A stretch of DNA of 49,410 nt from Candidatus Zixiibacteriota bacterium (GCA_022865345.1 JALHSU010000087.1:1-49410), one strand, 5' to 3'; shown: positions 19,253-29,181, counted from the first letter of the stretch. The notes: generated by a model from the sequence alone, not told the origin. A program made the numbers and translations.

Positions 19253-20095
19253 ATGAACTCCTTTTTAAAAATATTCTCTTCTCTTAAGGCACTGGATCGA
19301 AGGTATATCTTCCTTTTGATCGGCGTGGCGGTAATTTTGCCTCTTATTTTCCCTCTGGGCTTGCCCTTGGGGGTTACCCAGCCTTCTTTGGACTTATATA
19401 ATAAAGTAGAAAGCCTGAAGGAGGGCTCGGTTGTCCTTTTGACTTTCGACTACTATCCTTCTACTCTGCCTGAAACTGAGCCGATGTCCTATGCGGTTTT
19501 AAGACAGCTTTTCAGGAAAAATGTTAAGGTCGTAACTGTAACCACTATTCCTTTAGGAGCACTTTCGGTGATGGAGAACGTGGTTAAAAATGTAGCCAGG
19601 GAATATGATAAAAAATATGGAGTAGATTACGTCAACTTAGGTTATAAGTATGGATATCAGGCGGTGATGTTAGGTATGGGCAGGAGGATTGCTGATATTT
19701 TCCCATCTGATGCTTATGGCAACAAGTTGGAGACCTTGCCCTTGATGCAGAGGGTAAAAAACTACAAAGATGTAGATTTTATCTTTATAGTCTCTGACAA
19801 TGCCACTGTGGATTACTGGGTCTCCTTAGTCAATGCCCAGTTCGGAACCCCGATGGGGGCAGGGGTTACCGCAGTGATGGCACCCAAGTGTTATTCTTTT
19901 CTGCAGACCAAGCAGCTGGTGGGTCTTTTAGGAGGGATGAAAGGGGCAGCCGAATACGAGAAGCTTACCTCAAACCTGGGCAGAGCCATGCGCGGGATGG
20001 ACTCCCAGTCGATCATTCATTTTGCAATAATATTTTTTGTGGTCTTAGGAAACTTAGGATATTTTGCCACCAGGAAAAAAGAGGCTTCAAAATGA
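19253..20095 (+). CDS. Hypothetical protein anchored by N- and C-terminal membrane helices
   Basis: 280 residues. A membrane segment near 18-42 (YIFLLIGVAVILPLIFPLG), a soluble domain of about 200 residues, and a second helix near 252-272 (IIHFAIIFFVVLGNLGYF) frame the protein. The soluble domain has alternating strands and helices (SVVLLTFDYYPSTLPE, VKVVTVTTIPLG, VDFIFIVSDNATVDYWV), suggesting a Rossmann-like fold. No catalytic motif is recognised. The topology mirrors the DUF6754-like protein upstream. It overlaps the next gene by four bases, so the two are coupled. Confidence 0.75.
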   Translation: MNSFLKIFSSLKALDRRYIFLLIGVAVILPLIFPLGLPLGVTQPSLDLYNKVESLKEGSVVLLTFDYYPSTLPETEPMSYAVLRQLFRKNVKVVTVTTIPLGALSVMENVVKNVAREYDKKYGVDYVNLGYKYGYQAVMLGMGRRIADIFPSDAYGNKLETLPLMQRVKNYKDVDFIFIVSDNATVDYWVSLVNAQFGTPMGAGVTAVMAPKCYSFLQTKQLVGLLGGMKGAAEYEKLTSNLGRAMRGMDSQSIIHFAIIFFVVLGNLGYFATRKKEASK

Positions 20096-20697
20096 GTTGG
20101 GAATTCTTTGGGACAACTCTGGCTGCTTTCTTTACCTTGTCCCTTTACAGCTTTCTGTACAAGGATAACCCTTTCTACAAGCTGGCAGAGCATGTTTTCG
20201 CCGGAATCTCAGCCGGCTATTATGTCGGTCTGATCTGGCATTCGGTCATCAAACAGCAGCTCTGGACTCCGCTGTTCAACGAGAGACAGTATCTTCTGAT
20301 CATCCCTGGAATTTTAGGCCTTTTAATGTTCACCCGGTTTTTTTCAAAGGTCTCCTGGCTTTCCAGGTTTTCCTTAGCCTTTGTGGTGGGGAATACTGCT
20401 GGTATCTCCCTGATCAGACAGCTTCACGGGCTGATCCTGCCTCAGACCAGGAGTACGTTCGTAAACGTAGTCTCTTTGTCCGGGTTAGTGATGGTGCTGG
20501 GGGTCATCTCCACCCTGATTTACTTCTACTTTTCCAAGGAGCATAAAGGTGCCTTAGGCGCGGTAGCGAAACTCGGAATCTGGTTTATAATGATCTCATT
20601 TGGCGCCTCGTTTGGATATACGGTTATGGCAAGGGTCTCGCTTTTAATCGGCAGGGCGCAATTTCTTTTGACAAATTGGTTGCATATTATTAAATAA
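20092..20697 (+). CDS. Hypothetical polytopic membrane protein
   Basis: 201 residues from ATG 20092, which overlaps the preceding stop (ATGA). An upstream ATG at 19888 is in frame but would overlap the preceding gene by 200 bases and add an unlikely basic stretch. About six membrane segments are visible, near 8-22, 34-55, 66-84, 92-112, 125-146 and 158-185. Motifs such as HVFAGISAGYYVGLIWHS recur as hydrophobic, Gly-rich helices. Not a family I recognise. Position suggests a membrane subunit that works with the upstream proteins. Confidence 0.75.
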   Translation: MSWEFFGTTLAAFFTLSLYSFLYKDNPFYKLAEHVFAGISAGYYVGLIWHSVIKQQLWTPLFNERQYLLIIPGILGLLMFTRFFSKVSWLSRFSLAFVVGNTAGISLIRQLHGLILPQTRSTFVNVVSLSGLVMVLGVISTLIYFYFSKEHKGALGAVAKLGIWFIMISFGASFGYTVMARVSLLIGRAQFLLTNWLHIIK

Positions 20698-20715
20698 AGA
20701 TTATTTTAGAAGACT

Positions 20716-21693
20716 ATGAAGGTCATAATTCCAGTAGCCGGAATAGGCTCCAGGCTGAGACCCCTTACCCATACTGCGCCCAAAGTTTTGCTGCACGTGG
20801 CAGGCAAACCGATCTTAGGGCACGTCTTGGATGGCTTGAAAGGGTTAAAGATAGACGAGGTGATCTTCGTGATCGGGTTTATGGGCGAAAAGATCATAGA
20901 TTATGTGCGGAAAAACTACAAGTTCAAATCATCTTTCATAAAGCAAAAAGAGTTAAAAGGACTGGGCTATGCAGTTTATTTAGCCACCAGATCCGTGAAA
21001 AGGGGTGAGCCTCTTTTGATTATCTTAGGGGATACAGTTTTCGAGATGAACCTCAAACAGGTCACAAAAGAAAACCACGATGCCTTAGGTATAAAAGAGG
21101 TAGACGACCCGAAAAGATTCGGTATAGTGGAACTCAAGAACGGATATGCTTCAAGATTAATCGAAAAGCCGGACCGTCCAACCAGCAAAAAAGCTTTAGT
21201 AGGGGTCTATTACTTCAGGAGCGGGGACCTGTTGAAAAAGGCACTGGGGGAGATCATTAACGAGGGGATACGCACCAAGGGAGAATATCAGCTTACTGAT
21301 GCCCTGCAGCTTATGATCGATAAAGGTGTGAGATTCCGCACTTTCGATGTGGATGGCTGGTTCGACTGCGGAAAACCAGAAACACTTTTGGAGACCAACC
21401 GGCACCTTCTTTCTAAGATTAAAAAATCAAGAGACGTAAATGGAAGCGTGATTATTCCACCGGTTTACTTACCGAAAAACTACCTTATAGAGAAATCAGT
21501 TATAGGTCCTTACGTCTCGATTGGAGAATGTGCGATCATTCGCAATTCTTTCATAAAAAATTCTATTGTAGGAGAGAAATCTGAAGTCTGTCACTGTTTG
21601 TTAGATTCTTCTTTAGTTGGAAATAACTCACGGGTACTGGGGAAGTTTCAGAAACTGTATGTGGGAGATTCGTCAGAAGTAGGACTGGATTAA
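20716..21693 (+). CDS. Sugar-phosphate nucleotidyltransferase
   Basis: 325 residues of the glucose-1-phosphate thymidylyl/uridylyl/mannose-1-phosphate guanylyltransferase superfamily; the product is an NDP-sugar for envelope glycans. The nucleotide loop reads IPVAGIGSRLRPLTHTAPK, followed by VLLHVAGKPIL, IILGDTVFEM, FGIVELKNG, EKPDRPTS, GEYQLTDALQLMI and GWFDCGKPETLLETN. The last ~90 residues form a hexapeptide-like left-handed helix (SVIGPYVSIGECAIIRNSF). It resembles RmlA/StrD-like long forms, but nucleotide and sugar specificity cannot be fixed from sequence. It starts 18 bases after the membrane cluster. Confidence 0.88.
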   Translation: MKVIIPVAGIGSRLRPLTHTAPKVLLHVAGKPILGHVLDGLKGLKIDEVIFVIGFMGEKIIDYVRKNYKFKSSFIKQKELKGLGYAVYLATRSVKRGEPLLIILGDTVFEMNLKQVTKENHDALGIKEVDDPKRFGIVELKNGYASRLIEKPDRPTSKKALVGVYYFRSGDLLKKALGEIINEGIRTKGEYQLTDALQLMIDKGVRFRTFDVDGWFDCGKPETLLETNRHLLSKIKKSRDVNGSVIIPPVYLPKNYLIEKSVIGPYVSIGECAIIRNSFIKNSIVGEKSEVCHCLLDSSLVGNNSRVLGKFQKLYVGDSSEVGLD

Positions 21694-21695
21694 GA

Positions 21696-21740
21696 AAAGT
21701 AGACAGTGGACAGCAAACAGCAAACAGTAGGCAGGGAAAA
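21696..21740 (+). repeat. GTAGACAG-type degenerate tandem tract
   Basis: A run of GTAGACAG, TGGACAG, CAAACAG, CAAACAG, TAGGCAGGG units begins a few bases after the nucleotidyltransferase stop and ends just before the metK ribosome site. It is a member of the tract family seen at 3434, 4891, 5651, 19174 and 22943. Confidence 0.65.
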
Positions 21741-21763
21741 GATAAAAAAAGAAAGGATTGAAG

Positions 21764-22924
21764 ATGGAGAAGAAAGATTATTTCTTTACCTCGGAATCGG
21801 TTACTGAGGGGCATCCGGATAAGGTGTGCGACCAGATCTCGGACGCAGTCTTAGATGAGGTGATAAGGCAGGACCCAACTGGAAGGGTTGCCTGTGAGAC
21901 CTTCATCACTGTGGGATTGGTCATAGTCGGGGGTGAAATCACCACCACCGGTTATGTGGATATCGCCGGATTGACCAGAAATCTGATCAAGGACATCGGA
22001 TATACTCATTCTAAATATGGTTTCAACTACGAGACCTGCGCAGTTCTTAATGCCATAGGGTCTCAATCTCCTGACATCGCACAGGGCGTAGATGTAGGTG
22101 GAGCAGGGGATCAGGGATTCATGGTCGGTTATGCCTGCGATGAGACACCTGAGCTTATGCCGATGTCGATCTCTTTAGCCCATAAGCTTTGCCGGAGGCA
22201 GGCTGAGGTCAGAAAAAAGAGGATTTTAAATTATCTGGGTCCGGACGGCAAGTCTCAGGTCACAGTGGAATACAAAAATAACGCTCCACATCGGGTCGAT
22301 TGTGTGGTTTTATCTTCCCAGCATACTGAAGATATCCTTGATAAGACCGGTAAGAAGATTACGGAGAAAGCCAGGCAGGAGATTATCGAGAACATAGTGA
22401 AGCCGGTCATAGGGAATTTGGCCGATGGGAAGACCAAGTACCTGGTCAACCCGACCGGAAAGTTCGTCATCGGAGGTCCCCAATCAGATACTGGCATGAC
22501 CGGTCGTAAAATCATCGTGGACACGTATGGTGGAATGGCTCCACACGGTGGAGGCGCTTTTTCCGGCAAGGATCCTACCAAAGTGGACCGATCTGCTTCC
22601 TATATGGCAAGGTATATTGCCAAAAATATCGTGGCCGCAGGCTTGGCTCAGAAATGTGCAGTTCAGCTCGCTTATGCCATAGGCGTGCCTGAGCCGGTAT
22701 CGGTTATGGCTGATACTTATGGAACTGCCAAAATTCCCAACTCCCGTCTGGTCAGCTTGATCAAGAAGCATTTTCAACTTACACCCAAGGGAATGATCGA
22801 GATGCTGGACTTAAGAAGACCCATCTATCTGAAAACCGCGGCTTACGGACATTTCGGCAGAACCGAACCTGAGTTCACGTGGGAAAGATTAGATAAGATA
22901 GAAGATTTAAAAAAAGATGCTTAA
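21764..22924 (+). CDS. metK: S-adenosylmethionine synthase
   Basis: MetK makes S-adenosylmethionine from ATP and methionine. It has 386 residues. Visible are [107 protein letters not shown] and AYGHFGR. I place the start at ATG 21764, because AAAGGA ends six bases upstream; TTG 21758 would abut the ribosome site. The gene precedes ahcY, giving synthesis of the methyl donor and removal of its by-product together. No SAM riboswitch was seen. Confidence 0.96.
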   Translation: MEKKDYFFTSESVTEGHPDKVCDQISDAVLDEVIRQDPTGRVACETFITVGLVIVGGEITTTGYVDIAGLTRNLIKDIGYTHSKYGFNYETCAVLNAIGSQSPDIAQGVDVGGAGDQGFMVGYACDETPELMPMSISLAHKLCRRQAEVRKKRILNYLGPDGKSQVTVEYKNNAPHRVDCVVLSSQHTEDILDKTGKKITEKARQEIIENIVKPVIGNLADGKTKYLVNPTGKFVIGGPQSDTGMTGRKIIVDTYGGMAPHGGGAFSGKDPTKVDRSASYMARYIAKNIVAAGLAQKCAVQLAYAIGVPEPVSVMADTYGTAKIPNSRLVSLIKKHFQLTPKGMIEMLDLRRPIYLKTAAYGHFGRTEPEFTWERLDKIEDLKKDA

Positions 22925-22942
22925 ACGCTCAAAAGGGAAAAA

Positions 22943-24299
<1,357 letters not shown>

Positions 24300-24348
24300 A
24301 ATAAAAGTTTAATGGTTCAATAGTTCAAGGGATTAAAAAAATCCGTAA

Positions 24349-24378
24349 CGCCCGACCTTTGTGTCGGGCGATTTTTTT
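24349..24378 (+). terminator. Rho-independent terminator after ahcY
   Basis: CGCCCGAC (24349-24356) and GTCGGGCG (24363-24370) form a perfect 8-bp stem with a six-base loop, followed by A and seven T. It lies 50 bases after the ahcY stop. Confidence 0.85.
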
Positions 24379-24879
24379 GTAGGGGCAGGCCCCCGTGCCT
24401 GCCCTTTTAATTTGGGCGAACACGGGGGTTCGCCCCTACATTCATTGTAAAGACACATAGCCATGCGTCTCTTGTTCGTGCGGGAATTGGAATTCCCGCA
24501 AGTAATTAGATTGGTTCGGGAAATCCTATTCCCGAACCAACTTAGAGTTGAAGTAGAGACGCATTGCATGCGTCTCTTTTTTGGAAATTAGTTCTTTTTG
24601 GGTAAGAAAAGAATGTAGCGGTCCCGCCTTTGGCGGGATCAGACCTCCATTATGGAGTGCATCCATATGGATGCATGCACCCCGCCAAGGCGGGATGCAC
24701 TCCAAAAAATGGAAGGCTGAAGTCTCAAGACCTTGAGGCCTTCCTCTACATTTGATCACCCCACCTTGTGGGCAAGGTGGGGATACCGGTTTGGTATTCA
24801 CCGTTGCCACAGGAGTGGCAACGCTACGCTAAAACCCATCTTGTGGGCAAGATGGGTATACCGGTTTTGGCATCCGTAA
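24379..24879. repeat. Hairpin-rich island between ahcY and the GHKL ATPase gene
   Basis: About 500 bases with no gene but many hairpins. There are GTAG-led elements at 24379-24405 and, inverted, at 24414-24439. Stems of CGGGAATT type lie near 24481-24498, and GGTTCGGGAA pairs with TTCCCGAACC near 24512-24540. GAGACGCATTGCATGCGTCTC lies near 24555-24575 with a T tail. TCCCGCC...GGCGGGA occurs near 24622-24639, and GGAGTGCATCC (24654-24664) pairs with GGATGCACTCC (24693-24703). Two related Cys-free stems of CACCTTGTGGGCAAGGTG type follow near 24771 and 24839. The island is bounded by two terminator-like copies sharing ATCCGTAACGCCCG. Confidence 0.75.
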
Positions 24880-24917
24880 CGCCCGGCCCCGTTTTAGCGG
24901 GACGTCGGGCGTTTTTT
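24880..24917 (+). terminator. Second terminator-like hairpin bounding the island
   Basis: CGCCCG (24880-24885) pairs with CGGGCG (about 24906-24911), an inner CCCG/CGGG pair lies between them, and seven T follow. The 14 bases ATCCGTAACGCCCG at its left also precede the first terminator (24341-24354). It would insulate the downstream promoter from read-through. Confidence 0.7.
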
Positions 24918-24919
24918 TA

Positions 24920-24948
24920 TTGACACCAGAATTTTATCTTATTATAAT
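24920..24948 (+). promoter_or_regulatory. Consensus sigma-70 promoter of the GHKL ATPase gene
   Basis: TTGACA (24920-24925) and TATAAT (24943-24948) are both perfect and separated by exactly 17 bases. Transcription would start near 24955, giving a leader of about 13 bases with a GAAGGTGA ribosome site before the ATG at 24968. It is the best match to consensus seen in the window. Confidence 0.85.
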
Positions 24949-24967
24949 TTAAACCGAAGGTGACCAA

Positions 24968-26410
24968 ATGAAAACCTTGCCCATTACCGTTGACAAAGCT
25001 CATATCATTACCATCGGAGAAAAGCTTTATACTGAGAGCATCGAGTTAATTCGAGAGCTGGTTAACAATACCTATGATGCGGATGCCACCGAGGTCAAGA
25101 TCGCCTTAACTCCGGATGCCATCGCGGTTGAGGACAATGGAACGGGAATGGACCTTGAAGGATTGAAGCAGTATTTTAACATCGGTTCACCAGAAAAGAA
25201 ATTACACACCAGATCTCCTAAACTGGGAAGAGATCGAATCGGCCAGTTTGGCATAGGTAAATTTGCCACCCTTTCCGCCTGCGATGTTTTTGAAGTTCAT
25301 ACTCAATGTCAAGGTTTTGCGGCTAAAGTTACCTTTGATAAAAAAGACTGGGAAAAAAGTGGCGATAGCTGGCAACTACCTTTAGAGACACCACCCTATG
25401 ATCCCGAGCGGGGGGATGGAACCACGGTGATTTTATCAAAACTGAGAAAACGATTTGATCCCAATCTGGTGGAACAGAGAATTGTGGAAAGCTGTCCCAT
25501 TCGGGATCCACAATTTAAAGTTTATCTGAATGGCATGAGAGTCAGAGCCAGGTATACCCCAGGCAGGCGAGTTCCATTTTTGGAAGGGACCAAATTCGGA
25601 CCAGTACACGGAGAGATAATTATTTTGCCAGAAGCTAAAGCGACCCCCGAGGAACTGGGAATAGAATGCAAGGTCAAACAGGTTACCATCAAAAGAGAGT
25701 TTTTCGGGATGGAATCTTGGGGCAAAGATATCGCTCGAATTAGAGGGGAGGTTGACGCTGACTTCCTGCCAATCTCCAGCTCGCGGACTAATTTCATTCT
25801 GGATTCGGAAGAATATAAAGCCTTCTACGAGGTGATGGAGAGCGTTAAAAAACAATTAGGAAGATTGAAAGAAGAAAGAGACAACAGGTCAACCAGAAGG
25901 GCTTTAAGAGAAGCTCTGCATAGAGTTCAGGATGCCTTAGCCCAAAATCCTGAGTTCGCACCGGAGGGAATCCTGCCGGTTGCTTTTGAGGCCGGAGGAC
26001 TGGGAGAGGCTGGAATGGTCAAGAAAAAAGGAAAAGCTAAAGAAGAGACCATTGGCGAAAAATCAAAAAAGGAAAAAGGAACAAGGAAAAAGGAAGAGAA
26101 AAAACCGATGGTTTCCCAGCTCACACCAAATGCTGTTGTGCAAAGGTTAAAGATGGGAAAGACCGGCATCACTTGCTGTCTGGATCACTTTGGACCAGAT
26201 GGACCAGAATGCATGACTGAGGGGGTCACCATTTTTGTTAACCGCGATCACCCTTTGTATCAAAGGCAAGTGAAAAACATGAAGACTCACACTATGCACG
26301 TTGCCCGCCTTTTGACCCAAGAGATCTCCTTGATGAAATCCCCACCTGATCCGCGCAAAGCTTTTGAAAGACAGAGCAGACTTTTGAAAGATGCCTTTGC
26401 AAAAGATTAG
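24968..26410 (+). CDS. Stand-alone GHKL ATPase, MORC/MutL/Hsp90-like
   Basis: 480 residues. The N-terminal GHKL ATPase has the N box RELVNNTYDADAT (E30, N34, D37), the G1 box EDNGTGM (55-61), the G2 region GRDRIGQFGIGKFATLS (87-103) and a DGTTVILSKL strand. An S5-like second domain follows (about 190-290). A Lys/Glu-rich linker of about 40 residues leads to a C-terminal domain with TCCLDHFGPDGPECMTEG, IFVNRDHPLYQRQ and MHVARLLTQEISLM. Prokaryotic MORC-like ATPases are often linked to restriction or defence loci, but none lies beside it here. Arg codons include more CGA than in neighbouring genes by eye. No cellular role is established from sequence. Confidence 0.8.
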   Translation: MKTLPITVDKAHIITIGEKLYTESIELIRELVNNTYDADATEVKIALTPDAIAVEDNGTGMDLEGLKQYFNIGSPEKKLHTRSPKLGRDRIGQFGIGKFATLSACDVFEVHTQCQGFAAKVTFDKKDWEKSGDSWQLPLETPPYDPERGDGTTVILSKLRKRFDPNLVEQRIVESCPIRDPQFKVYLNGMRVRARYTPGRRVPFLEGTKFGPVHGEIIILPEAKATPEELGIECKVKQVTIKREFFGMESWGKDIARIRGEVDADFLPISSSRTNFILDSEEYKAFYEVMESVKKQLGRLKEERDNRSTRRALREALHRVQDALAQNPEFAPEGILPVAFEAGGLGEAGMVKKKGKAKEETIGEKSKKEKGTRKKEEKKPMVSQLTPNAVVQRLKMGKTGITCCLDHFGPDGPECMTEGVTIFVNRDHPLYQRQVKNMKTHTMHVARLLTQEISLMKSPPDPRKAFERQSRLLKDAFAKD

Positions 26411-26441
26411 TCAACCCTTTTGGGTTCAATAGTTTTTTTCT

Positions 26442-26476
26442 GTAGGGACAGAACACTGTTCTGTCCCTACATTTTT
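26442..26476. terminator. Palindromic GTAG element acting as terminator
   Basis: GTAGGGACAGAAC pairs with GTTCTGTCCCTAC (26442-26470), a near-perfect palindrome followed by ATTTTTT. It lies between the convergent GHKL ATPase and lptG genes and can terminate plus-strand transcripts. Confidence 0.75.
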
Positions 26477-26481
26477 TGCGA

Positions 26482-27567
26482 CTACTTCTTCGCTTTGAAC
26501 AAAAGCACCAATCCTACAATTCCGAAGACCAGGTTGGAGATCCAGGCGGCTAAAAGAGGTGAAAATTTATGGGAGTAGCCAAAGGACTGTCCGATCCTTA
26601 AAAAAGTATAATAGACAAAACATATCGCCAGGCTGAAGGCAAAGCTCAAAGCCAATCCTGATCTCCTGGGGCTGGTTGCCAGGGTGCAGCCGAAAAGGAC
26701 TATGACCAGATTGGCTAAAGGGAAAGAGATTTTCAAATAAAGATCGGTTTTTTCTGCGGCGACGTCCTGCCCGGTTTTCTGCTTGAGCAGGACATAGTTT
26801 TTAAGCTCCTGGTAGCTCATCTCTTCAGGCAATTTCTGCTCCCGGGTTAAGACCTCAGGTTTAATCTTTAGATCAAACCTCAGTGTCCGTTCAAAAGGTA
26901 AATATTTTTCAGGAGATAAAGAGGAATCAGAGAAGATCCTCTGGCTTCCCTTAAAGAATATCCAGCCGTTTCCTCCCCAGATGATCTTTTCTGCGCGGAT
27001 CTCCTCTTTCATCTGGTTATCCTTGAAAGTCTGAAATAATACCCCTTCGCCTGTTCTGTTCTGGCTATTGTAATGGTTCAGATACAGAATCTGCTGGTTT
27101 TCAGTCTGCAGGTAGACATCATTGTACATCGTTTCACCGAGATTGGCTTTTTTCTCTATCTCCCTGGAATGAATTTTCCGGCTGAGCCGATTGGTGTAAG
27201 GGATCAGATAATTCCCAGCCATCATCACCAGAAAACTCATGACCAGAGCTAATCCAAGAAGCGGGAAAAGGATTCGGTATAGGCTTACCCCCGAGGATTT
27301 CAAGGCTAAAAGCTCGTTCTGCCTGGAGAGGAGTCCTAAAGAGAAAAGGGAGGACAAAAGCATGGCAATGGGCAAAACCAGAACAAATATGTAAGGCGAA
27401 AAGAAAATATAATATTTGATGATTGAACTCAAGGAGGCGTGCTGGTCGATGAAAGTATCTATATGCTCCACCACGTCCACTATCAAGAAGATTATCCAGA
27501 AAGACAGGAGCGCGAAAAAAAGGACGTAGAGGAACTGTTTCAACAAATATCTATCTAAAATCTGCAT
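26482..27567 (-). CDS. lptG: LPS export permease LptG-like (YjgP/YjgQ family)
   Basis: This inner-membrane subunit pairs with LptF and the ATPase LptB to extract lipopolysaccharide and pass it to the periplasmic bridge. It has 361 residues, the usual length. Three membrane helices precede and three follow a periplasmic beta-jellyroll-like domain (about 130-260). The family signature LLSRQNELLALKSSGVSLYRI is at about 79-99, and the C-terminal half has FPLANLVIVLFGCTLATSPRRSG. It is cotranscribed with lptF upstream (135-base gap). Which of the pair is F and which is G is assigned by order and length only. Confidence 0.88.
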   Translation of the reverse strand: MQILDRYLLKQFLYVLFFALLSFWIIFLIVDVVEHIDTFIDQHASLSSIIKYYIFFSPYIFVLVLPIAMLLSSLFSLGLLSRQNELLALKSSGVSLYRILFPLLGLALVMSFLVMMAGNYLIPYTNRLSRKIHSREIEKKANLGETMYNDVYLQTENQQILYLNHYNSQNRTGEGVLFQTFKDNQMKEEIRAEKIIWGGNGWIFFKGSQRIFSDSSLSPEKYLPFERTLRFDLKIKPEVLTREQKLPEEMSYQELKNYVLLKQKTGQDVAAEKTDLYLKISFPLANLVIVLFGCTLATSPRRSGLALSFAFSLAICFVYYTFLRIGQSFGYSHKFSPLLAAWISNLVFGIVGLVLLFKAKK

Positions 27568-27701
27568 AGAGAAGGTCTCGTAGAGTATAAAACCTCAAAG
27601 TCTTGAGACTTTGGCTTATTTTATTATAGGTAAACCTCAAGGTTTACACTCCAAGTTTTCTTCAAGAAGTTTTTTCTCAGAGTCTTTCAAGTAAAACCCT
27701 T
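27568..27701. repeat. Two hairpins between lptF and lptG
   Basis: CTCAAAGTCTTGAGACTTTGG forms a short stem near 27593-27613, and GTAAACCTCAAGGTTTAC another near 27629-27646. The second matches a hairpin at about 18500. They may act as a processing or partial attenuation signal within the operon. Confidence 0.5.
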
Positions 27702-29075
27702 TTAGAGGTCAGTCCCGAAAAGAACTTTTCTAAACTTTTTCGGGATAAATCTCTCAGCCCATTTCCAGGAGATAAAGGTCATCTCCTTAGTCGATCTTAC
27801 CAGAATGTAAGTTCCGGCTAAGGCTAAGAGGATATTGGCTGACCACATTGCCCAGAAGGGTGAAATATAAAGCCGGTCTGCCAGTTCCTCTCCTCCTATC
27901 AGGAAAGCCCAGTATAATACAAAGAAGACTAAGGAGAGTCCCAACCCCACTGCCATATTCCCTCTCCGGGACATAATTCCCAAAGGCGCCCCTATCAGGA
28001 CAAACACCAGACAGGCGAAGGGAATCGAGTACTTCTTCTCTATTTCGACCAGGTACGAATTTTTATCCTTTTCCTGAGAGAAAAGGTTCTGGGTTTCCAT
28101 CTGAAGCTGATAAAAAAAGTTTTGATTTTTGAAAAAAATGCTGGTCAAAACCTCTTTTTCATTTGAAGGGTTGGAGGCCGGAGATGAAACGATTTTTCTG
28201 CCAAAAACCTCAGATATTCTGTCTTCTGCGAGCTTATTCAGGCTGCCCAGCTCTGAGTCCGTGCTTTTTTCTATATTCCTGACCTGCTCAGACATCATTC
28301 GGATGTTCATCTCCCGGTCGGTGCGGTAATTAGAGCCTGCCTGGATAAACTTTCCCTCAACGTTCGGGATATAGATGGTCTGTTTTTCGAAGCTTATGCG
28401 GCGATACCTCCCTGGCTCGTTCTGATCTGCCTCATGTACTTCACCTTTTTCTAAGTTTAAAATCAAGGTGCTTCTATCCTGAGAGAACTCAATTTTTCCC
28501 TTCTGGGCGAGAATGGTCCTGGGAAATGGTCCTTCTACCTTTTCATAGATAGTTATATCTGAGATCTCGTTATTTCCGGGATTGATCTTTTTAATCAAAA
28601 TATGATAGCCAGGGATCTCGTCTATGAACCTATTTTCTTTGAGGATCAAAGTCGGTTTTATCTGGTGAAGCTCAGACATCAAAATACGTGCCCGGTGATT
28701 TGCCTCAGGCAGAATTCTATCGTTGAAGTAGATCAAACCCAAAGTCAAAATAAGAGAGAAAAGAAGAGGGGAAAAGACGATACGATAAAGGCTTACTCCT
28801 GAAGCCTTCAAAGCAGTTATCTCGTTGTCCTGAGAGAGTCTTCCAAAAGCCATCAGAGTAGAGACTAAGACCGCCATAGGAATAGACAGGGCTAACATCC
28901 AGGCTAAATTCAAGGCAAACGCCTGAAGAACAATCAGCAAGCTCACCCCTTTTCCAATTATCAAATTGAGCAGCTCTAAGAGAAAATCCATTATCAGGAC
29001 AAAGGTAATTATGGCTAAGCCAAAAAAGAAAGGTCCTATATGCTCTTTTAAGATGTAGCGATAAATTATGGGCAT
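27702..29075 (-). CDS. lptF: LPS export permease LptF-like (YjgP/YjgQ family), enlarged periplasmic domain
   Basis: Same role and family as the neighbouring gene. At 457 residues it is about 90 longer than usual. The N-terminal helices are followed by FGRLSQDNEITALKASGVSLYRI (about 75-97). The periplasmic region contains an extra charged stretch (about 255-345) with a Ser/Glu-rich segment around NIEKSTDSELGSLNKLAEDR. Three C-terminal helices begin at YSIPFACLVFVLIGAPLGIMSRRG. The insert is plausible for this lineage rather than an artefact, since the frame is continuous. It is the first gene of the minus-strand pair. Confidence 0.87.
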   Translation of the reverse strand: MPIIYRYILKEHIGPFFFGLAIITFVLIMDFLLELLNLIIGKGVSLLIVLQAFALNLAWMLALSIPMAVLVSTLMAFGRLSQDNEITALKASGVSLYRIVFSPLLFSLILTLGLIYFNDRILPEANHRARILMSELHQIKPTLILKENRFIDEIPGYHILIKKINPGNNEISDITIYEKVEGPFPRTILAQKGKIEFSQDRSTLILNLEKGEVHEADQNEPGRYRRISFEKQTIYIPNVEGKFIQAGSNYRTDREMNIRMMSEQVRNIEKSTDSELGSLNKLAEDRISEVFGRKIVSSPASNPSNEKEVLTSIFFKNQNFFYQLQMETQNLFSQEKDKNSYLVEIEKKYSIPFACLVFVLIGAPLGIMSRRGNMAVGLGLSLVFFVLYWAFLIGGEELADRLYISPFWAMWSANILLALAGTYILVRSTKEMTFISWKWAERFIPKKFRKVLFGTDL

Positions 29076-29108
29076 TGGTTCAACCGATTTTCCTGAATTT
29101 CGTCCTCC

Positions 29109-29181
29109 GGGTAGCCGCAGACTTTATGTCTGCGTTCTTATCTTTGTCAGGTGTTCACGCAGCCTGAAGGTTGCGGCTACC
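29109..29181. repeat. Inverted repeat in the divergent lptF / nuclease region
   Basis: GGTAGCCGCAG (about 29109-29119) pairs imperfectly with TTGCGGCTACC (about 29171-29181), with an inner CGCAGACTTTATGTCTGCG hairpin. The element again has GTAG at its end. The remaining divergent region carries the promoter noted below. Confidence 0.6.

Noticed and set aside
19888-20091. N-terminal extension of the polytopic membrane protein from ATG 19888
   Set aside because: It overlaps 200 bases of the preceding gene in another frame and adds a non-hydrophobic basic stretch; ATG 20092 overlaps the stop neatly.
21694-21763. SAM riboswitch in front of metK
   Set aside because: The gap is only 70 bases and is filled by a GTAGACAG tract; no riboswitch core pattern is visible.
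25436-25855. 139-codon open frame on the minus strand inside the GHKL gene
   Set aside because: It is a reading-frame shadow; the plus-strand gene has intact motifs and a consensus promoter.
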